This document shows, piece after piece, positions 7,809 to 15,949 of a DNA stretch of 64,000 nt. Origin of the DNA: Desulfovibrio sp. (GTDB lineage: Bacteria; Desulfobacterota; Desulfovibrionia; Desulfovibrionales; Desulfovibrionaceae). The first letter of the stretch is position 1; every line of letters begins with the position of its first letter. Below the pieces are notes generated by a model, which searched no databases, was not told the DNA's origin, and saw only the letters and a list, made by a program, of their open reading frames with translations. The stretch spans positions 124,001 through 188,000 of the forward strand of contig JACQYS010000008.1 in NCBI GenBank assembly GCA_016208105.1. Direction: 5' to 3'. The position numbers and the translations under genes are program-made.

Positions 7809-9352
7809 AAGTGAGTCCCGAAGTCGAAACCATCGGTTTTGAGAATTGTCTCGGCTACATCAAAGTCCGCCTGGGTATCCACATCCAATAGTTCATACGG
7901 GTCATCAATGACGAAACATTTCTGACCTGTCTTGCCAGCTGCGAATGATCGTCCATCGAAATAACCAAGGCTTTTGTATATTCTTCTAGAAGCGGGAGTT
8001 TTTAGAAAATTTGAGAGAGCCAAGGGGGTACCATTGTGCGGTAGGTAGAGCCTACCCCAATCCACGTCAACCGGAGCGCATGCCGTAACCAGCGGGTGGT
8101 CATCAAGGGCATCGAGCATTGCCTGGACGCGTCCAAGACGTCGGAGAGGGCTGGTTGGGTAAAGCGTGACCACTCGGCTAGGTACGAATCCGTCAATCTC
8201 ACGCAGACGCTTTAAGCAATATTCAAGAGCTCCTTCGAGACTTGAGTCGAGGGCCGAAAGATCTGGAGGTCGAAGGAAAGGTGCCTCAGCACCAAAGGAA
8301 CGGGCAACTTCGGCATATTGTTCAGAATCGGTATTGATAACGATTCGATCCACACCTTTCAGTCGTTTGGCTAACAGGATGGTATAGGCCATGAGAGGCA
8401 TTCCCATCAGAGAAGCTATGTTTTTGTCTTTAAGACGGGTCGAACCAGAGCGAGCGGGGATGTGCACCAGAGTACTTTGAGTCGTGCCCAATGATACACC
8501 CAAGACGCGTGCAAGACCAAACGGAAGTAGCCTGACACCTTCAAGGGCGCGTTGGACGTCGCTGGAGTCTGGGGCATTCAGGGGAGCCCCCGAGGATACT
8601 TGACGTTCGAGCAGGGACAATAATGGGCCGCAAACCTTCAATGCCCGTTCAGCTGCATAGACAGGCAGGGACTTTGGCCAGCTTCCCGGTATTAGAAAGT
8701 GCTCGGAGATGAGGGGGCGAGAATATGAGGTCGGCTCGACCACACACTCACTGGAAACCATGTTTTTGAAACATGCGCGTACACTTTGATCTGGAGTCGA
8801 ACCTGCCAAGCGTTCGAAACGGAACAGGCGGATCGGCAAATCATGCGCAGCGATAAGCATTGCAGCCACATTTTCGCACCAAACAGAAAGCATTTCATCG
8901 AGGTTTTTACGTAACCAATCATCGGGATCCGGGGTAGGGGTCCCATTGGGTAGTGCATCGTGTAGGGCCTTACTGCCAAACAGAAGGTACAGGTCGCTGA
9001 GGTAGTCTCGAGGATCAATCAGGATGTAAGCAAGCTCTCGAGCCTGTCCGAGAATTCCACGGCAATACGACTGCAAAGTGCTGTTGGTGAGAAGTGCTCC
9101 TGGCGTCTTGATGACATCAACAGTTGTAGCAATAGCTCGGGCCGGCTCGAATGGGTGGTGCAGGGTAGGCCCATGAGCTTCAATGCTCAAACAGGCAAAT
9201 CCATCAAGATCCGGCACCGTGCCATACATGTTTGAAGCATGGGTGTTTGCCGGCAACAAGGCTAACAACCTTGGGTCTGATCCGATTGGGGCGGTCTGGC
9301 GTAAGGCCACAGCGATGTGGATGAGAGACGATCCAGCTAGAATCACGGACAT
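7799..9352 (-). CDS. Fusion: sulfotransferase-like N-terminus + CMP-sugar synthetase (NeuA/PseF-like) C-terminus
   Basis: 517 residues. From about residue 290 the protein is a NeuA/PseF-type cytidylyltransferase: HIPARSGSTRLKDKNI (CTP loop), VINTDSEQYAEVA, LYPTSPLRRLGR and a C-terminal VDTQADFDVAE. The first 280 residues are different. ILIDPRDYLSDLY and LFRFERLAGSTPDQSV resemble the RDPRD...S and YEDLxxxP segments of PAPS-dependent sulfotransferases, but I see no clear P-loop 5'-phosphosulfate binding site, so this assignment is tentative. The C-terminal half could activate pseudaminic acid or a second nonulosonic acid. The 92 bases upstream, before the next radical SAM gene, hold nothing I recognise. 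Confidence 0.7.
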   Translation of the reverse strand: MSVILAGSSLIHIAVALRQTAPIGSDPRLLALLPANTHASNMYGTVPDLDGFACLSIEAHGPTLHHPFEPARAIATTVDVIKTPGALLTNSTLQSYCRGILGQARELAYILIDPRDYLSDLYLLFGSKALHDALPNGTPTPDPDDWLRKNLDEMLSVWCENVAAMLIAAHDLPIRLFRFERLAGSTPDQSVRACFKNMVSSECVVEPTSYSRPLISEHFLIPGSWPKSLPVYAAERALKVCGPLLSLLERQVSSGAPLNAPDSSDVQRALEGVRLLPFGLARVLGVSLGTTQSTLVHIPARSGSTRLKDKNIASLMGMPLMAYTILLAKRLKGVDRIVINTDSEQYAEVARSFGAEAPFLRPPDLSALDSSLEGALEYCLKRLREIDGFVPSRVVTLYPTSPLRRLGRVQAMLDALDDHPLVTACAPVDVDWGRLYLPHNGTPLALSNFLKTPASRRIYKSLGYFDGRSFAAGKTGQKCFVIDDPYELLDVDTQADFDVAETILKTDGFDFGTHLCL

Positions 9353-9444
9353 CTGGTCATTTCCTTAAAGCGTGCTGGGAGTCGGAAAGTCGACACCCAA
9401 AATTCTACGACAAGAGACTGCATATTCCAGGCCGAGGAGGCGGA

Positions 9445-10839
9445 TCATTGCTCATTTTTTTCATCGACAAAAGCTTCAATGCGTGACGCCAGCTCACGGA
9501 AACGTTCTGGGGGAATGTTCTCACAAAAATGGTTTGCTGGGCTCTGATGGTTGTAGAGTGAGACGTCGAAATCTGGAGGGATCAATCCTTTGTCGCGGCA
9601 ATAGTCATAAGCTTCTGTGCCGGGATATGGCGTAAAAACACTGTATATTATTTTGTCAATATGCGGCGATTGCATCGCTTTGAAAGTGTCTGCGATTGTA
9701 TCCTCGGTGTCAAATGGAAATCCAATAATAAAGAACGCCCGGACCTCTATCCCTTGTGCCTTGAGCAAGGAACAAGCTTCAAGAGCCTTGGATACTGTCA
9801 CGCCTTTGCGAATTGCTCGCAACACTCCATCATTACCAGACTCAATACCTACAGCCACGGCGTTACATCCACCCTTCCGCATGGCAGTAGCGGTATCTAT
9901 GTCCACTAGGTCCGCGTGTATCTCGCAGGTCCACGTGATGCCCGGGCAATTCTCTCCAATCGAAGCGCACAACCGTTTGAGATGACTTTTATTGATGCCG
10001 AAATTGTCATCGTCGAAAAGAAAGGATCGAAGGCCCATGCCACGTAGCGCCTGCAGCTCAGCGACAACATTTTCTATGGAGCGAAGGCGCGTGCGCCGGC
10101 TCCAAACATTGCGTGATCCGCAGTAGAAGCAGGCATGAGGGCAACCACGTGTCGCAAAAATATATTGGTAAGCGTGAGGAGGATAGAGCGCATAGTCCAC
10201 GAGAGTGGTCGGAGCACTGGCATGTGGAAAAGGCAAAGAGTCGAGGTCATGGATGAGTTCCCGTGCAGAAGTCCGCTCGACAAGACTATTTCTGCGTAGT
10301 GCTAGTCCAGGAATGTCTGCCGGATCACGACCGGTCTTCAAGGCATTGAGCAGTTCGACCAGGGTGACTTCGCCTTCCCCGAGGACGCAGAAATCAATTT
10401 CGGGGACTTTCATGACCTCAGGCCATGCCATGGAGGGGTGAGGACCTCCAATGACCACCACGGTGTCTTTGTTGATGGCCTTGACTATACGTGCGAGCCT
10501 TACGGCAGAGGCAAAGTTTTGGGATTTCGAAGAGATGCCAACAACATGCGGGGCATACTCCTTGACAGTCGTTGCGGCTTGCCGCCAGACATCAGCATCA
10601 AGGTTGTTAAGATTCGCAAGATAATTACGATAACCCTCTCCGGCAAGATAGCTGATACGATAGTATTGGGGTTCTTCCGGAGAAGCGAAATCCAAATTCT
10701 GGGTCTTTACCTCCCATCCTCCCTCCTTTATGACCGCTCCGGCAAGATACCCGAGAGAAAGCGGATACTTAGTGAGAGATAGAGTGGGCCTGTAAAGGCG
10801 ATAGAACGGTGGCTCAAATAACAGTAGCCTTGGTTGCAC
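9445..10839 (-). CDS. B12-binding domain radical SAM protein
   Basis: 464 residues with the same two-domain plan as the protein at 4592: a cobalamin-binding-like N-terminus (KYPLSLGYLAGAV near 25, VVIGGPHPSMAWPEV near 130, FCVLGEGEVTLVELL near 150), then a radical SAM core with CPHACFYC at 233-240, FLFDDDNFGI and VAVGIESGNDGVLRAIRKG. The Elp3-like FIIGFPFDTEDTI stretch is near 360. It starts 18 bases after the methyltransferase stop and is probably in its operon. Substrate unknown; context points to sugar or glycolipid modification. Confidence 0.8.
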   Translation of the reverse strand: MQPRLLLFEPPFYRLYRPTLSLTKYPLSLGYLAGAVIKEGGWEVKTQNLDFASPEEPQYYRISYLAGEGYRNYLANLNNLDADVWRQAATTVKEYAPHVVGISSKSQNFASAVRLARIVKAINKDTVVVIGGPHPSMAWPEVMKVPEIDFCVLGEGEVTLVELLNALKTGRDPADIPGLALRRNSLVERTSARELIHDLDSLPFPHASAPTTLVDYALYPPHAYQYIFATRGCPHACFYCGSRNVWSRRTRLRSIENVVAELQALRGMGLRSFLFDDDNFGINKSHLKRLCASIGENCPGITWTCEIHADLVDIDTATAMRKGGCNAVAVGIESGNDGVLRAIRKGVTVSKALEACSLLKAQGIEVRAFFIIGFPFDTEDTIADTFKAMQSPHIDKIIYSVFTPYPGTEAYDYCRDKGLIPPDFDVSLYNHQSPANHFCENIPPERFRELASRIEAFVDEKNEQ

Positions 10840-10857
10840 AGTGATGTCCTTTTGGCG

Positions 10858-11541
10858 CTAGACTAGGTTCTTCACGGCTCGGATGGCGATAAGGAGTTGG
10901 TAATCTGGATCGATGTGGGCGAGTTCTTCTTCAGTCAGCTCTTCTGTTACAATTCCATGCAGAAATGAGACCGAGGTGAGTACGTTACCAAATGTCTGGA
11001 CGGAAACGTTCGTTGGGCTGAAAAAGTCTTCGAAGAGCCGGCGTACCCCGAGGTCGGTAAATCGCCAAAAGTCCCCCCAACGGTCGTAATCATAGCGACT
11101 TATCTGGCTTATGCCAGGGACGGAGGCCAGAATTACCCCCCCCGGGCGCAGAATGCGTTTGAGCGTGGTCAAGGCCGCGGCAAGGTCGTAGATAACCAGG
11201 AGAGTTTGTGTCAGGATTATGCAGTCGTAGGCATCACTTTCAAGGCCGCTCTCGACAGAGGTTATGTCCGCGATGATTGCTCCGGGCGGGGCGTCCTGGC
11301 CTACGTGGAGCACATCACAACGGGAAACATGCTCCCCTCCAAAGCGTCGAGAGTAACTATCCTCAGCGATCTCCAACACGCGGCCTCGAACATCTTCAGT
11401 ATGGGATTCCAGGAATCGCGCAATATAGTGCAGATCAATAGGAGTTCCTCGGTCAAGGCCGAAGACTCGGCTTATGGGAGTGGTCCTTCGTAGATCTCCG
11501 AAGAGTACTTTCCCGAAAGGAGGTGACGACTGCTCAGGCAA
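10858..11541 (-). CDS. Class I SAM-dependent methyltransferase
   Basis: About 227 residues of the Methyltransf_11 type: GRVLEIAEDSYS is motif I in a weak form, YDCIILTQTLLVIYDL is motif II/post-II and LKRILRPGGVILASVPG is the classical motif III region. I chose a TTG start at 11541 because AAGGAG lies seven bases upstream; an open frame to another TTG at 11574 would overlap the upstream gene by 41 bases without a ribosome site. With the chosen start the overlap is eight bases, implying coupling to the radical SAM/SPASM gene. Target unknown, likely a sugar or glycan hydroxyl. Confidence 0.75.
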   Translation of the reverse strand: MPEQSSPPFGKVLFGDLRRTTPISRVFGLDRGTPIDLHYIARFLESHTEDVRGRVLEIAEDSYSRRFGGEHVSRCDVLHVGQDAPPGAIIADITSVESGLESDAYDCIILTQTLLVIYDLAAALTTLKRILRPGGVILASVPGISQISRYDYDRWGDFWRFTDLGVRRLFEDFFSPTNVSVQTFGNVLTSVSFLHGIVTEELTEEELAHIDPDYQLLIAIRAVKNLV

Positions 11542-12688
11542 TTGAGGACTCCTTGGGAAAAGAACCCAGGTCAAGGTTGGGCCAGAGGGCTTGACAGGTC
11601 GCGATGGCGGCTGGCCCAGGCCGAGGCGGAATTCCTATTTCAAGGCTGCCCTCTCTACATAAATAGCACAGTGGATTCCCCCTGTTACCGGAGAGAAAGC
11701 TTTGTCTCAAGCTTGTCATCCGCGGACCGTTCCATATTTCCACGAGACTTTGGTGACGTAAATCCCCAAGGACGAAATCTGCATTGACGTCGCGGCAGCA
11801 GGGTACGACGCGTCCGTCCCAGAGGACTGAGACACTATGCCACGGGTAGTGACATACGTGCGCATTAAGAGCTGCGACGCGATTAGCTTCTCGTGCTTCA
11901 CTCTCGCCACCTTCAGCCAGACGTTGTGCCTGGTCCAGGATGGCAGGTACCCGTCCGGAAAAAGTTGAATACTCGCCGAGAGCTGCTTCTACGCCTTCCA
12001 TCGCACCAAAAAAAGAAAGAAAATCTTTCCACTGATGACGATTCAAGGGGTTCTTGATCATAAAGACTTTAATCGTAGGCCAAAGACTTGATGTAGATTT
12101 TTTATAATCAATGAGCCAGCGGAGGCGTTCGAGTCCCAAGGTGAAGCTTGCTCGCGGGCCTCGGATGGCCTGGAAAACATTGTCGTCCATTCCGTCAAAG
12201 ATGAGCCAAATGACTGCTTGACGGTTGTCAACAGCAGCTCTGAGTATTTCTTCCGACGGTTCGGAAGCAGTAGACGATGTGATGACGTTAAGTCCCATGT
12301 TTTGAGCCAAAGCCACCGTGCGCCCGTATTCCGGATGCAGGGAAGGTTCACCGTAATGCATGAAATTGATTATTGCTCGCCCATCTGAGTGTATGTCCTG
12401 GGCGTATGGTCGTAATTCACCCAGGACTCGTTCTAAAAGGCCGAGGTCCATATCTCCAGTAGGCCTGCTCAGCAAGAATTTACGAGGGCACTGAATGCAG
12501 CGCATCCGACAACGTGATGTTGTTTCTATTTCCAAAACTGCAGGATACGCAGAAGAAAATATACTCCCGGCATGGTAGGCCCATGCTCTTAACTCCGAGT
12601 TCCTGGAGGACGCTTCGGCCATGGGCATTTTTCCAAGCACCATGTCCGTGTCCAATGGGGTTACACAGACTTTGCTCAAGTTGGTCAT
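11534..12688 (-). CDS. Radical SAM/SPASM protein
   Basis: 384 residues from an ATG at 12688, one base after the stop of the upstream gene; a TTG at 12718 is possible. The radical SAM cluster motif is CRMRCIQC at about residue 60-67, followed by YGEPSLHPEYG. The C-terminal SPASM-type region has CHYPWHSVSVLWDGRVVPCC, DFVLGDL, IWNGPRM and a last NPLCYLC, giving the extra Cys ligands for auxiliary clusters. SPASM enzymes oxidise or epimerise alcohols, sugars or peptides. Neighbours (methyltransferase, GT-B transferase) point to a glycan role. Confidence 0.82.
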   Translation of the reverse strand: MTNLSKVCVTPLDTDMVLGKMPMAEASSRNSELRAWAYHAGSIFSSAYPAVLEIETTSRCRMRCIQCPRKFLLSRPTGDMDLGLLERVLGELRPYAQDIHSDGRAIINFMHYGEPSLHPEYGRTVALAQNMGLNVITSSTASEPSEEILRAAVDNRQAVIWLIFDGMDDNVFQAIRGPRASFTLGLERLRWLIDYKKSTSSLWPTIKVFMIKNPLNRHQWKDFLSFFGAMEGVEAALGEYSTFSGRVPAILDQAQRLAEGGESEAREANRVAALNAHVCHYPWHSVSVLWDGRVVPCCRDVNADFVLGDLRHQSLVEIWNGPRMTSLRQSFLSGNRGNPLCYLCREGSLEIGIPPRPGPAAIATCQALWPNLDLGSFPKESSIA

Positions 12689-12689
12689 C

Positions 12690-14324
12690 CTATGATGCTG
12701 CTGCCCGGAGAGGGGCAAGTTCTATGGGACGGCGATTCGGTGTCGTTAGATCGAGAAATGCCCGGTCGTTGATGAGGGAATCGCATAGGTTTTCGATGAA
12801 GACGTGCCCTCCGGGAGCGAACATACTGAGTGTTGGAATACGCCAGGAGAAAGTGTCCGACACGTAGAAGTCTGGCTTAGCGCGTAGACGCAGGAAACAG
12901 TAATGGGCGTAACGCCAAGCGGCTTCAACTTGTGCTTGGGTTGGAAGCGGAAGGGGGCTACGCGTTTGCAGAAGTTGGAGAAAAGAGTCTTTTGTGTTGA
13001 TATCGACGGTGAACCCTTTCCCTTGGTAATGGCAATCTCCAGCCACGGCACAGAGTCGGCCAAGGAGCGGAGCCTCGAGGCTAAGAGTGCCGGTATAGGT
13101 CGATGATATATCGCTCATATGAAGCAGTGCGTAGGAGCTAATCTGCGAATTGCTTTCGACCAGATGGATATTGTGCGGTAGATCACCATAGGCAGCGCGT
13201 ACGGCGTCTGCAATGAATACCCGTGAAGGGTTATGAAACTGGCGGAAACGTTCAACAGGATGTGAACGTATGATGCACTCTACGTCAGGATTGGCTGATG
13301 CGAAATCACAACATGTTCTCACCCAATCATAGAGCGAGACAAAGGCTTTGTGTCGACCGATAACGCTGGAATCATCTGTCACATTTGAAAAAAGGCATAT
13401 CGTAAAAGCGTCCGAGCGTAACTTAAGGTGATCTCGAATAGCCGTAGTATCGTCAATCGGGGATTCGTAGAAACGAAATGGAGTGTTCTTTGAATCCTTC
13501 CAAAGCTTCATGTAATTTGCCGTGCGGCGTTTTTCCTCGCCTGTTAAAGGCTGATTTTTCACAACTTCCCAAACGCCTTCTTGGAGGAAATCTACGCAAG
13601 GTGAGTTGGTGTCGAAAATGAAGAGCTCTTCCCAATCCACTGTTCGAATACCGAGGGACCTGGCAACGTCGAAGACTGGGCCTGATTCGATTGTTTTCGC
13701 GTTGCATAGGAGTAGCGCGTCGTAATTGGCTCGAGAAAGTGCCTTGGCGGCAGCACGGGCGTTCAAAACGTATGCCTCCGCACATTTGCGTAAGACCTCC
13801 TCTACGAGATCAGGATCGCTAAAATTGGCGGAGAGATGCCAGTATGCCTGTTCGTATATGCGTTTGCCCAGGGGCAGACCCTCAAATTGCAATGGCAGAA
13901 AATCCAACAGTTCCATTTCGTGTTTACGCGGAAGGTTTAGAGCCGCGGCCGTTGAGGCGGCAAGCGAGCGATCGCCGTCAGAGAGGAAATCCGCAGTACT
14001 AGCCGGGGTTGGTAAACCCCACGCAGCAAAGTTGTCCAATGCATGTGTATGGCAGGCAGTACAATTGGGCCGAAGGACGTCGGCGTGTTCCATTCCGCAG
14101 GCCGGGATGTCTCCGCCACAAATTATTTCGTCCACATGATGCCCTCGTAGCCGTAGAGCCAAGGATATCATCCTTTCTAAGTGACCCTGGTCCCAGGGAA
14201 CGGGGGAGTAGATCAAAAAACGGGAAGGGCGGCTGAGCGGGACGGGAGTGAGATCTTTAGTTCGCCATAGGCCTTCACTGGCAGCAAGCCCGCGAACAGC
14301 TTCCAACCAACTACCTGACATCAT
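12690..14324 (-). CDS. Capsule-polysaccharide-type GT-B glycosyltransferase-like protein
   Basis: 544 residues. The C-terminal half carries LLHMSDISSTYTGTLSLEAPLLGRL, which resembles the donor-binding SDIVxTxxGTLGLEAALLGKP region of capsule synthesis / KDO-transferase proteins (Capsule_synth family), and CIIRSHPVER earlier resembles their KxHP motif. The N-terminal half (FLIYSPVPWDQGHLERM, a Cys-rich stretch around residue 70-90, then VDWEELFIFD) is less typical. Likely a cytoplasmic sugar transferase; donor and acceptor are unknown. It is the promoter-proximal gene of the run down to 9445. The 150 bases before it hold no gene and only a 4-bp hairpin. Confidence 0.6.
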   Translation of the reverse strand: MMSGSWLEAVRGLAASEGLWRTKDLTPVPLSRPSRFLIYSPVPWDQGHLERMISLALRLRGHHVDEIICGGDIPACGMEHADVLRPNCTACHTHALDNFAAWGLPTPASTADFLSDGDRSLAASTAAALNLPRKHEMELLDFLPLQFEGLPLGKRIYEQAYWHLSANFSDPDLVEEVLRKCAEAYVLNARAAAKALSRANYDALLLCNAKTIESGPVFDVARSLGIRTVDWEELFIFDTNSPCVDFLQEGVWEVVKNQPLTGEEKRRTANYMKLWKDSKNTPFRFYESPIDDTTAIRDHLKLRSDAFTICLFSNVTDDSSVIGRHKAFVSLYDWVRTCCDFASANPDVECIIRSHPVERFRQFHNPSRVFIADAVRAAYGDLPHNIHLVESNSQISSYALLHMSDISSTYTGTLSLEAPLLGRLCAVAGDCHYQGKGFTVDINTKDSFLQLLQTRSPLPLPTQAQVEAAWRYAHYCFLRLRAKPDFYVSDTFSWRIPTLSMFAPGGHVFIENLCDSLINDRAFLDLTTPNRRPIELAPLRAAAS

Positions 14325-14474
14325 ACAGCCTCCTGCGCAGAAGAAATATTTGCTAAATAGAGCCTAGAGGCTTTTGAATCTGCCCTCAGGGTTTCACCCC
14401 AACTACTGAGCCCTACAAATCTCAATACCCTTCATGGGGCACAATCAGACTCATCTAAGCGTCTACACGTCAAG

Positions 14475-15188
14475 TTACTCAAGAATTTCATGTTGCCATG
14501 TAAGAGCCGCATCAATGGCGTGGCGTGTCAGGCAAACATGGGCTGCCTCCACAAGCATATTTGCGCGGGAGCATACGAAGAAGCTCAGGTTTCCAATTCC
14601 CCGGAGGCGATTTTCAGAACTAACACCAGTAAAAGTTACCACGTCCATTCCCAAGTCGCCCGCTAAACGAGTGGTGGTCAAGAGTCGCTCGGTCTCCCCT
14701 TGACTGCATATTGCGATGAAGACATCACCAGTACCACCCATCCGCTCCAAGCAATGTTCGAGATGATGTTCCTCGGCGCTGTCGGTTTGGTCGCAAAGGT
14801 TGATCGCCCTTATCCCAAGGGTGTTGGTCAGGTCATCAAACATGTGTGCAGCAATGGACCTACTGGCACCGGAGCCTGCTAAAAAAACAGCGTGTCCTCT
14901 TTCTCGTGCTTCCATCAGGAGTTTGACTAGGCGATAGTAGCCGGAGTGCATGGTCATAGGGATCAAGCCCGGACCTGTCACCGCTGTGGCACGGATATCA
15001 TCGGAGAGTTTCTCAAAGTAAGGAGATTGAAAAGAAATACTCGTAGCGTTTCGCTTAAAAAATGGCTTACATGCATTAGTCTTGTCTATGCATATCCCGG
15101 AAGTCGGGCCTCCGAAGTCGAGCCATCCAGAAAACACTCCGACTAGCAAGGCCGTTTCCTCGACCGGACACATGAAACTCTTTTCCAC
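14475..15188 (-). CDS. SIS-domain protein, GmhA-like (sedoheptulose-7-phosphate isomerase family)
   Basis: SIS-fold sugar-phosphate isomerase-like protein. VFLAGSGASRSIAAHMFDDL replaces the GmhA GNGGSAADAxHFAxEL motif, and DVFIAICSQGETERLL plus DLGMDVVTFTG match the second phosphate-binding part. The first available start is GTG 15188 (237 residues), yet the SIS fold only begins near residue 50. The preceding residues (GWLDFGGPTSGICIDK) look like the C-terminal DIGTP tail of HddC-type nucleotidyltransferases. The gene therefore seems to be the back half of an hddC-gmhA fusion interrupted at the A9 run (15193-15201). No Met, GTG or TTG codon was found between residue 6 and the SIS fold. Confidence 0.65.
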   Translation of the reverse strand: MEKSFMCPVEETALLVGVFSGWLDFGGPTSGICIDKTNACKPFFKRNATSISFQSPYFEKLSDDIRATAVTGPGLIPMTMHSGYYRLVKLLMEARERGHAVFLAGSGASRSIAAHMFDDLTNTLGIRAINLCDQTDSAEEHHLEHCLERMGGTGDVFIAICSQGETERLLTTTRLAGDLGMDVVTFTGVSSENRLRGIGNLSFFVCSRANMLVEAAHVCLTRHAIDAALTWQHEILE

Positions 15189-15697
15189 ATTGTTTTTTTT
15201 TCAAGAAATGTTTGAACCTCACCATCATGGGTCAAGACCAGTCTTCCAAATCGGGAGGTGCCTGGTACTTTTGCAGCTATAATGCCTGCTTGAGCATTTT
15301 TCTTTTGAAACCACGAAACAAACGCCCATAAATCGGCATCTACGAATGAATCACCATTAAGAACCATGATGAGACCGTTGCGAATCTCTGGGACCGCCAA
15401 TAGAAGACCACCGCCTGTGCCCAAAGGATAGTCTTCGTGGGAATAGATCAACTTAATTTTTCCATAGGCATCCCCATAGTGTGCCCGGATTGCATCTCCC
15501 ATGTATCCGGTGGACATTACAACCTTGGCAACACCAGAACTTTCGACCAAATCGAGAACAAAATCCAAAAAAGGGCGTCCGGCAACCTCAGCCATGACCT
15601 TGGGCTTTCCAGGGACGGCATCCCGCAGTCTGGAACCCAGGCCACCTGCAAGAATGACTGCGGTTACACTGCGCATGTCCACATCTTGACTCAACAT
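15143..15697 (-). CDS. hddC: HddC-like sugar-1-phosphate nucleotidyltransferase, frame broken at an A9 run
   Basis: Nucleotidyltransferase that would load a heptose-1-phosphate (or hexose-1-phosphate) with GDP or another nucleotide. VILAGGLGSRLRDAVPGKPK is the signature loop; YPLGTGGGLLLA and VLNGDSFVDAD (metal-binding) follow. The frame reads normally to VQTFLEKK and then, just after nine A's, ends in 14 unrelated basic residues and a stop: 184 residues versus roughly 230 for the family. A shift to the -1 frame at the A run joins it in frame to the SIS protein downstream. Programmed slippage, a sequencing error in the homopolymer or a real frameshift mutation would all explain it. Confidence 0.7.
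   Translation of the reverse strand: MLSQDVDMRSVTAVILAGGLGSRLRDAVPGKPKVMAEVAGRPFLDFVLDLVESSGVAKVVMSTGYMGDAIRAHYGDAYGKIKLIYSHEDYPLGTGGGLLLAVPEIRNGLIMVLNGDSFVDADLWAFVSWFQKKNAQAGIIAAKVPGTSRFGRLVLTHDGEVQTFLEKKTMWKRVSCVRSRKRPC
15193..15202 (-). other. A9 slippery run at the hddC/SIS junction
   Basis: Minus-strand G followed by nine A's and then CAA, containing the A-AAA-AAA heptamer used in -1 frameshifting and long enough for transcriptional slippage. Re-reading one A fuses the hddC frame to the SIS frame through an NNVEKSF linker. I looked for a stimulatory hairpin downstream and did not find a convincing one. Confidence 0.45.
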
Positions 15698-15949
15698 ATG
15701 ACTGCCCTGACAGGCAACTCTTCAGAGAGAAGCAGCTTGATGTAAAAATATCTTTGCACAACGCATTTTCTCATATTATATCCCAACAGAGATGCAAATT
15801 GTACATTTTATTATCGTGATTGATATTCAATAAAAAAATAAAACTTTGTTCAATTTACACAAAGAATTAGTGAAACATAAAAAACAACTTACATCTAAAA
15901 CACTGTCACATAATAAAAAATATACTGACCTCAACAAGGTCGACAAAAG
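15698..15949. other. AT-rich intergenic region with a possible -10 for the hddC operon
   Basis: About 250 bases of strongly AT-rich sequence between two minus-strand genes. A minus-strand TATAAT lies at 15775-15780, about 78 bases before the hddC start, but no good -35 is at the right distance. No coding signal seen. The composition contrasts sharply with the flanks beyond 14 kb. Confidence 0.35.

Noticed and set aside
14360-14380. Terminator-like AGCC-TAGA-GGCT-TTT hairpin
   Set aside because: Only a 4-bp stem, and on the plus strand where no gene ends.
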